Counted from the stretch's first letter, positions 36,526 to 45,910 are shown. The stretch is DNA of 64,000 bases from Pseudomonas cichorii (GCF_015471405.1 NZ_BLVZ01000012.1:124001-188000); one strand, 5' to 3'. The notes: generated by a model not told the origin, from the sequence alone. Made by a program: numbers and translations.

Positions 36526-37554
36526 TCAGCCGCGAAACCTCAGGGTTGTCGACGGCGCCTGGCCGTAGCGCTTTTTATACTCCTGGGCGAACCGGCCCAA
36601 ATGGGCAAAGCCCCACTTGAAAGCGATGTCGGTGACTGAAACATCCTGGCTTTGGTTGAGCAACTCCTCGTGGGCATGTTCCAGTCGCAGGTTGCGCAGA
36701 TAAGCCATCGGCGTGGTGCCGCTGAAATCCCGAAACCCGGCAAACAAGGTGCGCACACTGACTCCGGCATGATCGGCCAGTTGCTCGATGCTCAACGGCT
36801 CGTGGGCATTGACGCGCATGTACTCTTCAGTACGTTTCACAAAGTACGGCAACGGTGCCTTGGGCTTGCTGGCGCTGTCGATCTGTTCCTTGAGATTGTT
36901 CGGTTGTCCGTAGATCAAGGCATTGATCAGCATCGACTCGAATTGCTTGAGCGCCAGCGCGTGGTGCAGCGGATGCTCATCGGCGGTGATGGCATCGACC
37001 AGCAGTGTGATCAGATGTAGAAAGTAGCTGCCGCCCGAGGTGTTCAGGTCGAGCATTGGCTGAAATTCCACAGGGCGGTCCAGCGAATGTCCCAGATGCT
37101 GCGCACAGTGATACTCGACTTCACTGCGCTCGATGCGCAGCGCCAGTTGCGGCGAGTCGGCATCCCAGCGCATCGACACCGGCAGGTTCGGCGAGATCAG
37201 CGATGCATGGCGGGCATCGGAGGTGAAGTCATGCCGACCGCAAATGATCTGTGCGCTGCCGCTGAGCGGCACCTGAATCAGAAAGAAGTCCTCCAGGCGA
37301 CCAGGATCAATCTGCACCCGTGCACCGTATTCCAGGCGGTTCAATGACAGCCGGCCACGGCTGACATGGTGCATGCGCGCGCTGATCCGCTCGCCTTTAT
37401 CCGTGCAGCGCAGCTCGTGGTTTTTAAACACGCTGCTGACGCCGTCACGAATGGCGTTCAAGTCGTCAAGCATGAACAACTGGTTACGGGCGGTGAACAG
37501 CGGCGACAGTTCAAAGCGACTGCCGCTACGCTCGGCATTGAGATTCTGATTCAT
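36526..37554 (-). CDS. AraC/XylS-family regulator of the indole operon
   Basis: Encodes 342 aa from ATG 37554 (GAGGTG upstream); the frame extends to 37575. An N-terminal AraC_binding_2 (cupin-like) domain is followed by two HTH motifs at about 245-335 (SIEQLADHAGVSVRTLFAGF and VTDIAFKWGFAHLGRFAQEY). The layout is that of XylS, BenR and AntR. It diverges from the indole-oxidising genes, with two XylS-type boxes between them, and therefore most likely activates them. It corresponds in position to IifR of Acinetobacter. Confidence 0.85.
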   Translation of the reverse strand: MNQNLNAERSGSRFELSPLFTARNQLFMLDDLNAIRDGVSSVFKNHELRCTDKGERISARMHHVSRGRLSLNRLEYGARVQIDPGRLEDFFLIQVPLSGSAQIICGRHDFTSDARHASLISPNLPVSMRWDADSPQLALRIERSEVEYHCAQHLGHSLDRPVEFQPMLDLNTSGGSYFLHLITLLVDAITADEHPLHHALALKQFESMLINALIYGQPNNLKEQIDSASKPKAPLPYFVKRTEEYMRVNAHEPLSIEQLADHAGVSVRTLFAGFRDFSGTTPMAYLRNLRLEHAHEELLNQSQDVSVTDIAFKWGFAHLGRFAQEYKKRYGQAPSTTLRFRG

Positions 37555-37797
37555 AGTCACCTCACTTGCGTGCACGGTTTCAAGGCATTGCGCACCGCAG
37601 CGTTACCGAGGTTTTGCAGCATCTGGACAGGCGCTGCAGTTTCTGGATAAGCGGATGGCATGACTGTTTCTTTTTGCGCCCTCGACGGGGCTTATGCCGT
37701 GATACAGCAATAAATACGCCACATTGCCCTGCATTGGCCCGCTGCTGACTGCCAGCGTTTTTACGCATAGTTGATAAAAGCCACGGCCTGAATTTAC

Positions 37798-37832
37798 TGC
37801 ATGTCACGGACAGGCTTTGCACTCAGCGGATA
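37798..37832 (+). promoter_or_regulatory. XylS-type direct repeat upstream of indole operon
   Basis: Two copies of TGCA-N6-GGNTA: TGCA TGTCAC GGACA (37798-37812, one mismatch) and TGCA CTCAGC GGATA (37818-37832, perfect), starts 20 bp apart. XylS/BenR sites are direct repeats at about 21 bp. They lie 63-97 bp before the first catabolic start codon. The rest of the 340-bp divergent gap shows no gene. Confidence 0.65.
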
Positions 37833-37894
37833 GTCGTCGCCGTGTCGGATACTCAATATCGTCTCCAACGTTCCTGCGTTTTTGGAGAGTCGAT

Positions 37895-39148
37895 ATGAAA
37901 GGTCAGTATGTCAGCGTGCCAGCCGCCAACGGCGGCCAATTCCAGGCTTACCTGGCAACCTCCGTTGACGGGCGCGGCCCGGGTGTAGTGCTGTGCCAGG
38001 AAATCTTCGGCGTCAACCTGGCCATGCGCGAAGTGGCGGACTTGCTCGCCGAAGAGGGCTACAGCGTTCTGGTGCCTGATCTTTACTGGCGCCAGCAGCC
38101 GGGCGTCCAGTTGGGTTACACCGAAGCGGACTTCGGCCGTGCATATGAGCTTTATCAAGGCTTCGACGAGGCGTTGGGGGTCGAAGACATCCGCGCCAGC
38201 CTCAAGGCGTTGGCTGAGCTGCCGCAATGTGCGCCCGGCGCGTTGGGTGTGGTCGGCTACTGTCTGGGCGGCAAGCTGGCCTATCTGGCGGCCTGTCGTC
38301 TACCAGAGGTGGCCTGCGCCGTCGGCTATTACGGCGTAGGTATCGAGAACGCCCTGGCTGAAATCGAAGGGCTACAAGGGCGTCTGGTGCTGCACATGGC
38401 CGAGCGCGATCAGTTCTGTCCGGCCGAGGCGCGCACCGCAATCCAGCAGGCTTTGCTGAGCAAGCCGGGTGTCGAAATCTATGTCTATCCTGGCGTTGAT
38501 CACGCCTTCGCCAGACCCCGCGGCGATCATTATCACAATCCATCGGCGCTGTTGGCGCATGACCGCACGATTGCAGCACTGCGTCGCGTGCTTGGCCCGG
38601 ATTACAACCTTTCCGACTTGTGGGAAGAGCACATTCGGCATGAGTTCGAGACTCGCGATGTGCCAGCGACCATGGCGACCATGGTGGACGAGCCTTACGT
38701 CAATCACATCCCGACCATGACCGGTGGCGTGGGTGCCAAGCAACTGAGCCGTTTCTACCAGCATCATTTTGTACACGGCAATCCCAAGGACATGGCCCTG
38801 ACGCCCTTGTCGCGAACCGTTGGTGCGTCGCAGATCGTCGACGAATTCATCATGACTTTCACCCACGACACTGAGATCGACTGGATGCTGCCCGGTGTTG
38901 CTCCGACCGGGCGTTACGTCGAGATCCCGATGCTCGGCGTCGTCAAATTCCGCGGCCCCAAGCTGTATCACGAACACATCTATTGGGATCAGGCTAGCGT
39001 GCTGGTGCAGATCGGCCTATTGGACCCTAAAGGCCTGCCGGTCGCAGGTGCTGTCACCGCACACAAATTGCTCGATGAATCGCTGCCTTCCAATACCTTG
39101 ATGCCGAGCTGGGCGTCCAGCGCAGAGCTGTCTGCGGAGGGGCAATAA
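37895..39148 (+). CDS. Dienelactone-hydrolase/SnoaL-like fusion, IifB-like
   Basis: Encodes 417 aa from ATG 37895 (GGAGAG upstream). Residues 1-235 are a dienelactone-hydrolase domain with the Cys in GVVGYCLGGK, Asp in AERDQF and His in GVDHAFARP. Residues about 245-400 form an NTF2/SnoaL-like domain. From memory, IifB of Acinetobacter O153 converts 3-hydroxyindolin-2-one to anthranilate without cofactor, and I believe this is its homologue. First gene of a four-gene operon with an SDR, a styrene-monooxygenase-like enzyme and a flavin reductase. The retained DLH triad is notable for a proposed oxygenase role. Confidence 0.78.
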   Translation: MKGQYVSVPAANGGQFQAYLATSVDGRGPGVVLCQEIFGVNLAMREVADLLAEEGYSVLVPDLYWRQQPGVQLGYTEADFGRAYELYQGFDEALGVEDIRASLKALAELPQCAPGALGVVGYCLGGKLAYLAACRLPEVACAVGYYGVGIENALAEIEGLQGRLVLHMAERDQFCPAEARTAIQQALLSKPGVEIYVYPGVDHAFARPRGDHYHNPSALLAHDRTIAALRRVLGPDYNLSDLWEEHIRHEFETRDVPATMATMVDEPYVNHIPTMTGGVGAKQLSRFYQHHFVHGNPKDMALTPLSRTVGASQIVDEFIMTFTHDTEIDWMLPGVAPTGRYVEIPMLGVVKFRGPKLYHEHIYWDQASVLVQIGLLDPKGLPVAGAVTAHKLLDESLPSNTLMPSWASSAELSAEGQ

Positions 39149-39150
39149 CC

Positions 39151-39936
39151 ATGACTCGGATAACAGACAAAGTCGCAGTGATCAGTGGTGGTGCGACGCT
39201 GATTGGCACCGCAGTGGCGCAGGCCTTGATTGATGCCGGGGTGCGTGTGGCGCTGTTTGATATTGATCATCAGGCAGGCATCAAGGCAGCCGCCGAACTG
39301 GGTGAAAACGCAGCTTTCTTCGCTGTGGATGTAACCGATGACGCGCTGCTGGCTGATGCTGTCGAAGCCGTTCGTGGGCGTTTTGGTGGCATTGATCTGC
39401 TGATCAACCTGGCCTGTACCTACAGCGATCAGGGCTTTGCTTCCAGTCGTCAGGACTGGTTGCAAGCGCTGGATGTGAACCTTGTGTCGGCGGTGGCCTT
39501 GACTCAGGCGGTGCATCAAGACCTCAGGGCGCGCAAGGGTGCGGTCGTCAACTTCACCTCGATTTCCAGCAAATGCGCGCAGACCGGGCGCTGGCTGTAT
39601 CCGGTGTCCAAGGCAGCCATGTTGCAGTTGACTCGCTGCATGGCCATGGACCTGGCCGCCGACGGCATCCGGGTCAATTCGGTATCACCGGGCTGGACCT
39701 GGTCGCGTGTGATTGCCGAGGCCAGTGGCGGCAATCGCCAGAAAGCCGATGCGGTAGCCGCCGACTATCACTTGCTGGGCCGCCTGGGGGATCCGGCCGA
39801 AGTCGCCAACGTAGTGGCTTTTCTCTGTTCGCCTGCCGCGAGCTTTGTCACCGGAGCCGATTACGCAGTCGATGGAGGCTACTCGGTGATGGGCCCTGAG
39901 CAGAACCGGCCAGCGATTCCGCGCCTGGCCGAATAA
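39151..39936 (+). CDS. SDR dehydrogenase of indole oxidation, IifA-like
   Basis: Encodes 261 aa, starting 2 bp after the previous stop. NAD-binding region VAVISGGATLIGTAVAQAL with a slightly unusual GGATLIG loop, catalytic Ser and WLYPVSKAAMLQ (Y-x-x-x-K), and the usual SDR end FVTGADYAVDGGYSVMG. In the Acinetobacter indole route the matching SDR oxidises indole-2,3-dihydrodiol to 3-hydroxyindolin-2-one; the same step is inferred here from operon content. Confidence 0.85.
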   Translation: MTRITDKVAVISGGATLIGTAVAQALIDAGVRVALFDIDHQAGIKAAAELGENAAFFAVDVTDDALLADAVEAVRGRFGGIDLLINLACTYSDQGFASSRQDWLQALDVNLVSAVALTQAVHQDLRARKGAVVNFTSISSKCAQTGRWLYPVSKAAMLQLTRCMAMDLAADGIRVNSVSPGWTWSRVIAEASGGNRQKADAVAADYHLLGRLGDPAEVANVVAFLCSPAASFVTGADYAVDGGYSVMGPEQNRPAIPRLAE

Positions 39937-40012
39937 CTTATGGCACCTCTGAACACCCGTTCGGAAGGTGCCGAATGCTGCAGTTGTAACCGTCGATAAC
40001 CAGGAGATGACA

Positions 40013-41251
40013 ATGCGTAGAATCGCTATCGTTGGCGCCGGCCAGGCTGGCCTGCAACTCGCTCTGGGCCTGCTTGCCCAGGGCTATCATGTGACCCTGA
40101 CCACCAATCGCACGGGTGAGGACATTCGCAATGGCAAAGTAATGTCCAGCCAATGCATGTTCAACGCCGCGCTGCAAAGCGAGCGTGATCTGGGCCTGAA
40201 TTTCTGGGAAGACCAGTGCCCGGCTGTCGAGGGCATCGGCCTGACCGTGACTGACCCGCAAAGCCCCGGTGAAGCCTTGTTCGGCTGGAGCACGCGGCTG
40301 GATCGTTACGCTCAATCCGTTGACCAGCGCCTTAAAATGCCGGTGTGGCTTGAAGAAGTCGCCAAACGTGGCGGCGAAGTAGTGTTTCAGGATGTGGGCA
40401 TCGCTGAACTGGAACAACTCTCCAGCAGCCACGACCTTGTGTTGCTGGCGGCAGGCAAGGGCGAAATCGTCAACCAGTTCGAGAAAGACCTCGAGCGCAC
40501 TCAGTTCCAGCAGCCGCAACGTGCGCTGGCACTGACTTATGTCAAAGGCATGCAGCCGATGACACCGTTTTCCCGGGTCAGCTTCAACCTGATTCCAGGT
40601 GTTGGCGAATACTTCGTGTTTCCGTGCCTGACAACCACTGGCCCGTGCGAAATCATGGTCTTTGAAGGTGTGCCGGGTGGTCCGATGGACTGCTGGCAAG
40701 GCATTCAGTCGCCTGAGCAGCATCTGGAAAAAAGCCTGGAACTGATCAAGCGTTATGCTCCCTGGGAAGCCGAACGCTGTGGGTCGGTGCAACTGACTGA
40801 CGACAAGGGTTTCCTGTCGGGTCGCTTCACGCCGATGGTGCGCAAGCCGGTGCTGACCTTGCCCTCCGGTAACAAAGTGTTTGGCATGGCCGATGCGCTG
40901 GTGGTCAATGATCCGATCACGGGGCAGGGCTCAAACAACGCGGCCAAGTGCAGCAAGGTGTATCTGGACGCGATTCTCGGCCGTGGCGCGCAAGCCTTCA
41001 GCCCGGACTGGATGCAGGACACTTTCGAGACCTACTGGAGCTATGCGCAACACGTGGTCAAGTGGACCAACAGCTTGCTCACTCCGCCACCGCAACACGT
41101 CCTGGAGTTGCTCGGCGCTGCCAGTCAATCCAGGCCACTGGCCTCGGCCATCGTCAATGGCTTCGATGACCCGCGCAACTTTGCGCCGTGGTGGTTCGAT
41201 GCCCAATCGTGCCAGGCCTTCATCCAGGAAAAAAGCCGTCAGGCTGCCTGA
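40013..41251 (+). CDS. Styrene-monooxygenase-like indole oxygenase, IifC/IndA-like
   Basis: Encodes 412 aa from ATG 40013 (AGGAGA upstream). FAD-binding start RIAIVGAGQAGLQLALGLL; no NAD(P)H domain, as expected for a two-component StyA-type enzyme fed by reduced FAD. GSNNAAK near 305 replaces the usual helix-capping loop after DPITGQ. StyA relatives epoxidise styrene and indole; colonies carrying them make indigo. The partner flavin reductase is the next gene, 26 bp on. Its place between the SDR and the reductase supports indole as substrate. Confidence 0.87.
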   Translation: MRRIAIVGAGQAGLQLALGLLAQGYHVTLTTNRTGEDIRNGKVMSSQCMFNAALQSERDLGLNFWEDQCPAVEGIGLTVTDPQSPGEALFGWSTRLDRYAQSVDQRLKMPVWLEEVAKRGGEVVFQDVGIAELEQLSSSHDLVLLAAGKGEIVNQFEKDLERTQFQQPQRALALTYVKGMQPMTPFSRVSFNLIPGVGEYFVFPCLTTTGPCEIMVFEGVPGGPMDCWQGIQSPEQHLEKSLELIKRYAPWEAERCGSVQLTDDKGFLSGRFTPMVRKPVLTLPSGNKVFGMADALVVNDPITGQGSNNAAKCSKVYLDAILGRGAQAFSPDWMQDTFETYWSYAQHVVKWTNSLLTPPPQHVLELLGAASQSRPLASAIVNGFDDPRNFAPWWFDAQSCQAFIQEKSRQAA

Positions 41252-41277
41252 ATCGCCCACAGAGCGAGGAGTTGATC

Positions 41278-41820
41278 ATGAATGCATTTACCAGCCAGTC
41301 CCTGCAGTACGAACTTACTGAAGCCGCGGGCAGCGACCCGCGTGAACTGCGTAACCTGCTCGGTCAGTTTGCTACCGGCGTCACTGTCATCACTACACGC
41401 ACTGCAGATGGTCGCAATGTCGGGATGACTGCCAACTCGTTTTCGTCGGTGTCCCTCGATCCGCCACTGGTGTTGTGGAGTATTTCCCGAAACGCACCGA
41501 GCCTGCGTGACTACCAGACTTGTGAGCATTTTGCGATCAATGTGCTGGGTGCCGATCAGCATGATATTTCCGGACGTTTTGCACGTCCCGCACCCGACAA
41601 GTTTGCCGGTGTGGTTTTCACCTATGCCGACTGTGGCGTGCCATTGCTCGACGGGGTAATCGCCACACTGGTGTGCCGCAATGTCACGCAATACGAAGGC
41701 GGCGATCACCTGATCTTTATCGGGCAAATCGAGCACTATCGGCACGGTGCAGGCGAGCCATTGGTGTTTCATGGCGGCCAATACCGGATTGCTGCCGAAC
41801 ACCCCGGGCTCAATCGCTGA
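41278..41820 (+). CDS. Flavin reductase partner of the indole oxygenase, IifD/StyB-like
   Basis: Encodes 180 aa from ATG 41278 (GCGAGGAG upstream). Flavin-reductase-like FMN-binding split-barrel: LLGQFATGVTVITTRTADGR, GMTANSFSSVSLDPPLVLWS and the C-terminal FHGGQYRI are the usual family blocks. It supplies reduced FAD to the upstream oxygenase. Last gene of the operon. Confidence 0.9.
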   Translation: MNAFTSQSLQYELTEAAGSDPRELRNLLGQFATGVTVITTRTADGRNVGMTANSFSSVSLDPPLVLWSISRNAPSLRDYQTCEHFAINVLGADQHDISGRFARPAPDKFAGVVFTYADCGVPLLDGVIATLVCRNVTQYEGGDHLIFIGQIEHYRHGAGEPLVFHGGQYRIAAEHPGLNR

Positions 41821-42186
41821 AACAGTGCGTTGGCTGTTAAAAATAATAGTTGCTGTGAAAGAAGTGTATTTCCATCTGCACGCTCTGCATTAAAAGCAAT
41901 CAACGTTTACCCAGGTTCCAAGATGTAAGTTTTTTGCATTAAATGGATAAGTCGCGCAGTCAGTGGATCGCTGCGTGCTGCGCGAGTTGTCATGCTCCGA
42001 CAGGCCGAACAATAAAAACAAACCAGCACAGGATTCAAGTTATCTGCCGAGTCTATCAGGGGGGTATTGGTTGTCGCAGAGTGTCTGTCATCACAGTATT
42101 CAATGTGCCTCGTGTACTGGATGTTGTGATGCAGGTCGTGCGGTTTATTGATACGCCGGCATTAGTCTTGATTCGAGGAGGGGAAC
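41821..42186. other. Regulatory gap upstream of the porin gene
   Basis: No gene is supported here. The gap is AT-rich near 41830-41940 and contains a perfect XylS-type half (TGCA-N6-GGATA at 41935-41949). RBS GAGGAGGGG sits just before the porin ATG. Confidence 0.5.
41935..41949 (+). promoter_or_regulatory. XylS-type box upstream of porin
   Basis: TGCATTAAATGGATA matches TGCA-N6-GGNTA exactly and points toward the porin gene 238 bp downstream. A clear second copy 20-21 bp away is not seen, so a single box is reported. Confidence 0.5.
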
Positions 42187-43137
42187 ATGATGAAAAGAAC
42201 AACAACATGGTTGTCGATGTGGGCACTGGGCAGCGGCTTGTTAAGCGTGAGCACGGCGCAGGCTTACGACTTGCCGGTGGTGAATCTTGGCTTGACCAGC
42301 TTTCTTGACGGTGGCGTACCGGCGGGTTCCGGTTGGTACTTTCAAGAGTACTTCCAGAACTACAGCGCCAATCGTCTGCGCGATGAGAACGGCAAGGCAC
42401 TGGGGCTGCCCAAACAGACCCTGGACTATCAGGTGGCCGTGACCCAGATTACTTATCTGTCGGATGTGCGTGTGGGCAATGCGAGCCTGGGCATGAATGC
42501 CTTGTTGCCCTTCGTGACGCGCATGGACGTGGATGATGGTCTGAATAACGCGGCACTCAAGGCGCAGAGCGGCTTGGGCGATCTGCTGTTGGGGCCGATG
42601 ATTCAGTTCGACCCGATCATGGGCCCGGATGGGCCGCGCTTTGTACACCGTATCGAGTTGCAGGTGAATTTGCCGACCGGAGAATACGACAGCAAGCATG
42701 ACATCAACCCCGGCAACAATGCCTGGTCGTTTGATCCGTACTGGGCCGCGACTTACTGGTTTACACCGAAGTGGACAGCCTCGCTGCGAGCACATTATCT
42801 GTACAACGGCAAAAATGACGATCCGGGTCCGGGGTTTGTCGGGGCTGACGATATTCAGGCCGGACAGGCATTGCATGCCAACTTCGCGACAGAATACGCC
42901 GTCACTCCGCAATTGCGTCTGGGTATGAACGGTTATTGGTTGAAGCAAATCACCGACACTAAAGCTGACGGTCATGATGTATCCGGGCGTCGTGAGAAAG
43001 TGTGGGCGATCGGGCCAGGTGCCATGTACAGTTTTTCCAAGGATGACCATGTTTTTGTGAACGCCTACTTTGAGCAGGATGTAGAAAACAGGCCGGATGG
43101 CAGTCGGATACAGATGCGTTATGTTCATCACTTTTAG
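42187..43137 (+). CDS. Outer-membrane transporter, MetA-pathway-of-phenol-degradation family
   Basis: Encodes 316 aa with a signal peptide ending near STAQAYDLP (about residue 27). The mature part has alternating beta-strand character and family features such as LQVNLPTGEYDSKHDINPGN, and ends in aromatic Phe (MRYVHHF) as outer-membrane barrels do. Family members sit beside aromatic degradation genes and are thought to let aromatic substrates through. Its placement suggests indole or anthranilate entry. Confidence 0.83.
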   Translation: MMKRTTTWLSMWALGSGLLSVSTAQAYDLPVVNLGLTSFLDGGVPAGSGWYFQEYFQNYSANRLRDENGKALGLPKQTLDYQVAVTQITYLSDVRVGNASLGMNALLPFVTRMDVDDGLNNAALKAQSGLGDLLLGPMIQFDPIMGPDGPRFVHRIELQVNLPTGEYDSKHDINPGNNAWSFDPYWAATYWFTPKWTASLRAHYLYNGKNDDPGPGFVGADDIQAGQALHANFATEYAVTPQLRLGMNGYWLKQITDTKADGHDVSGRREKVWAIGPGAMYSFSKDDHVFVNAYFEQDVENRPDGSRIQMRYVHHF

Positions 43138-43185
43138 AACCGGGTTAGTCTTTTAGCTCCTTGGCTTTAATAACTTTGGTCTTGA

Positions 43186-43247
43186 GCTTGCCCGCGAAGA
43201 CAGTGTGAACATCATTCACGCTGTCTTTCGTGGGCAGGCTTTTTTTG
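43186..43247 (+). terminator. Strong rho-independent terminator after porin
   Basis: Long stem: GCTTGCCCGCGAAGACAG pairs with CTGTCTTTCGTGGGCAGGC, inner arms GTGAA/TTCAC, followed by a run of T at 43240-43247. It ends only 17 bp before the chemoreceptor ATG, so it either insulates that gene or acts as an attenuator. Confidence 0.85.
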
Positions 43248-43264
43248 TCAGGGGAATATGTATT

Positions 43265-44812
43265 ATGTCTGCCACCTCTACACACTCTACTGTTGCGCCG
43301 CTGATATGCCGTACCGATCTTCGTGGCCTTATAACGTTTGGCAGCGATGCTTTTGTTTCCTTGAGCGGATATTCCGCGACAGAGTTATTGCGTCAGCCTT
43401 GCGTGCTGTTGAAACACCCGGACATGCCGGCGCAGATATTCGACAGCCTGTGGGCGACCCTGAAGCAAGGCAAACCCTGGATGGGGCTGTTGAAGAATCG
43501 CCGCAAGGACGGTTCGGCCTACTGGCTGAGTGCCTATGTCAAACCCATCTTTGGTAACGAGGGCATTCAGGCCTATGGCGCGGTGTACAGCACGCCGACG
43601 GATGTGCAGCGTCTGCGGGCGGAAAAACTCTACACCGGGCTGAAAGGCAGCTCTTCGTCGCTCGGTGCAGGACAACGGGTCGCCGCGCTGTTGAGTTGCA
43701 CGCTGCCCGCATTGCCTGTGGGGCTGCTGGCCGGTGCCGGGGTCTGGCAACTGGATGGTTTCGCTGCGCAGGCCGGGTTGATCGTCGCCGCAGTGGCGGC
43801 GATGGGCGTTATACAGCAGTGGCGTCAGGCTCGGGCGTTCCAGCGTGTACTGACAGCTCATCACAAGTCCTTCGCGGATCCACTATTGGCCAGGGTCTTC
43901 AGCGGCGAATCAGGCACTGCCGGACTGCTGGATCTGGCGCTTCTGGCCGAACAGAGTCGATTGCAAAGTGCCTTGTCGCGGATCGGCAGTACCGGCAGCG
44001 TGGTAGAGCAGCGCATCAATGAGCTGGGGCAACTGATCCAGGCGGAAACCCATCGTCTGGAGCGCCAGCGCGACGAGACGGATCTGTCGGTGACGGCGCT
44101 GGCCGAGCTGGGCGCGACCATTCAGGAAGTTAGCGGCAATGTGCAGGAAACCAATCTGGCCACTCAGGAAGCCTTGCGCCTGGCCAGCCACGGTGAACAG
44201 CTGTCGGAGAAAAGTCTCGGCGCGATGCAGCAATTGAGTTCGTCTGTTGATCACATCGCGCTGGCGGTCGAGCAGTTGGCTCACTCGACGGAATCGATTG
44301 GCAATATCACCGAGATCATCAGCGCGATTGCCGGGCAGACCAACCTGCTGGCATTGAACGCGGCCATTGAAGCGGCACGGGCAGGCGAAGCGGGGCGCGG
44401 TTTCAGTGTGGTAGCTGATGAAGTGCGGCATCTGGCAACACGCACGCAAGAGGCAACCCGGCAGATCCAGCCATTACTGCTGCAATTGCGTACCGCCACC
44501 GAGCGTACAGTGCAGTTGACCGATGAAGGCCGAGAGTTCGCCCGCCACAGCACCCGTGAAGTCGAGTCGGTGCAAGGTAATCTCGCCGGGGTCAATGCTT
44601 CCCTGGGGCAGATATCCGGGATGAGTGAGCAAATCGCATCTGCCATGCAGCAACAGTCACAGGTCGTGGAAAGCCTTTCGCAGCAAGTGCTACAGGTTGC
44701 ACAGCTATCGACACAAAGCGTCGACAAGGCAGTGGATGGGCAGCGCATCAGCAGCGATATCCAGGACCAGGCCGTTGCATTGAGGCATTTGGCGGAGCGC
44801 TTTGATCGCTGA
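43265..44812 (+). CDS. Aer-like PAS chemoreceptor
   Basis: Encodes 515 aa from ATG 43265. A PAS domain (about 15-110, LITFGSDAFVSLSGYSATEL) resembles Aer, the FAD-binding redox sensor. Two adjacent hydrophobic stretches (about 138-180) form a membrane hairpin, and the MCP signalling domain carries the hairpin tip QTNLLALNAAIEAARAGEAG. It would steer cells by energy or redox state during aromatic use. I recall an aerotaxis receptor gene as part of the WHOP island. No promoter room exists between the upstream terminator and this start. Confidence 0.88.
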   Translation: MSATSTHSTVAPLICRTDLRGLITFGSDAFVSLSGYSATELLRQPCVLLKHPDMPAQIFDSLWATLKQGKPWMGLLKNRRKDGSAYWLSAYVKPIFGNEGIQAYGAVYSTPTDVQRLRAEKLYTGLKGSSSSLGAGQRVAALLSCTLPALPVGLLAGAGVWQLDGFAAQAGLIVAAVAAMGVIQQWRQARAFQRVLTAHHKSFADPLLARVFSGESGTAGLLDLALLAEQSRLQSALSRIGSTGSVVEQRINELGQLIQAETHRLERQRDETDLSVTALAELGATIQEVSGNVQETNLATQEALRLASHGEQLSEKSLGAMQQLSSSVDHIALAVEQLAHSTESIGNITEIISAIAGQTNLLALNAAIEAARAGEAGRGFSVVADEVRHLATRTQEATRQIQPLLLQLRTATERTVQLTDEGREFARHSTREVESVQGNLAGVNASLGQISGMSEQIASAMQQQSQVVESLSQQVLQVAQLSTQSVDKAVDGQRISSDIQDQAVALRHLAERFDR

Positions 44813-44829
44813 GATGTTTGTTATTGAAA

Positions 44830-44857
44830 GGAGATAGCGGCTCAAACCGCTACCTCC
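44830..44857. terminator. Bidirectional hairpin between chemoreceptor and antC
   Basis: GGAGATAGCGG pairs with CCGCTACCTCC (one mismatch) around CTCAAA. It sits between two convergent genes, 18 bp after one stop and 22 bp after the other. The U-tract is weak on both sides (TTTCAAT on the minus strand). Confidence 0.6.
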
Positions 44858-44878
44858 TTGTTGATGTGCCAGAGATTG

Positions 44879-45910
44879 TTACTGGCGAGAATTACTTTCG
44901 ATGAACTTTTCGTAATACATCTGGAAGTTATCGATCTGTTGTTCGGTGAACCAGGTGCGGACTGCTTCGACCATGGGCGGCGGGCCGCACAGGTAGATGT
45001 CGAAGGGCGCGCTCTGCAAGGCCTGGCGATCAAAGTGATCGGGAATCCAGCCGGTCTTGCCTTGCCATTCCGGAGACGGTCTGGACACCACCAACTGGTA
45101 ATCAAAACCCTCGATGCGGTCCCGGTACTCGGCCAGACGCGGCAGCTCACACAAGTCGTTGTCCTGGGTGACGCCGTAGAACAGTTGAGTGGGCTGCTCA
45201 CAACCGCCTTGTTCAGCGATCGTGTCCAGCATCCCGAGAAACGCCGACAAGCCGGTGCCGCCTGCAATCATCACCAGCGGGCGTGTGATCTGGCGCATGT
45301 AGAAGCTGCCCAGTGGCGCTTCAAGTTCGATGCCTTGCCCCGGTGCGCAGCGCTGGCGGATGAAGTTGCTCATGACCCCGTCAGGCAGCAGGCGAATCAG
45401 GAACTGCAATTGATTGGCCGGGTTGGGCCGGTTGGCGAACGAGTACGAGCGCCATTCATCCGTGCCCGGCACGTGCAGGCGTGCGTACTGGCCGGGCAGG
45501 AAGTCCAGCTGTCGCGGGTGCGATCCTGCATCAATGTGCAGAATCGCCGTGGTCGCCGATACCTGCTCGACCTGAGTCACCGTAGCCTGCAGCAATTGCG
45601 TGCCGCCGGCATTGCACATGCTTGAGTCGAAGTCGAAATAGAATGACGCATCCGACTGCACGCGGGTCTGGCAGGAGAGCATTTTGCGTTGGGCCAGATC
45701 GTGCTCGCTGAGCGCCTCGTCATCGACATAATCCTGAGTGTACTGGCCGGATTCGCAGCGCCCCTGGCAGGTCCCGCAGACGCCTTCGCGGCAGTCCAGC
45801 GGGATATTCACCCCGTTGCGCAGAGCGGCATCGAGCAACAGTTCATTGGGCTTGATCTCAAAAAACGAGGTCTTGCCGTCGGCGAAGCTGAAAGCAACTT
45901 TATGATTCAT
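44879..45910 (-). CDS. antC: Anthranilate 1,2-dioxygenase reductase component
   Basis: Encodes 343 aa. N-terminal plant-type [2Fe-2S] ferredoxin with DCREGVCGTCQGRCESG (about 40-56) and a fourth Cys near 84 (MLSCQTRV); then an FAD domain (WRSYSFANRP) and an NAD domain (IAGGTGLSAFLGML). It passes electrons from NADH to the AntAB oxygenase. Last gene of antABC, 18 bp after antB. It could also serve the orphan Rieske oxygenase of this strain, but that is speculation. Confidence 0.93.
   Translation of the reverse strand: MNHKVAFSFADGKTSFFEIKPNELLLDAALRNGVNIPLDCREGVCGTCQGRCESGQYTQDYVDDEALSEHDLAQRKMLSCQTRVQSDASFYFDFDSSMCNAGGTQLLQATVTQVEQVSATTAILHIDAGSHPRQLDFLPGQYARLHVPGTDEWRSYSFANRPNPANQLQFLIRLLPDGVMSNFIRQRCAPGQGIELEAPLGSFYMRQITRPLVMIAGGTGLSAFLGMLDTIAEQGGCEQPTQLFYGVTQDNDLCELPRLAEYRDRIEGFDYQLVVSRPSPEWQGKTGWIPDHFDRQALQSAPFDIYLCGPPPMVEAVRTWFTEQQIDNFQMYYEKFIESNSRQ

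Noticed and set aside
41943..42308. 121-aa plus-strand frame overlapping the porin start
   Set aside because: It runs into the porin gene in another frame; the porin has a signal peptide and strong RBS.
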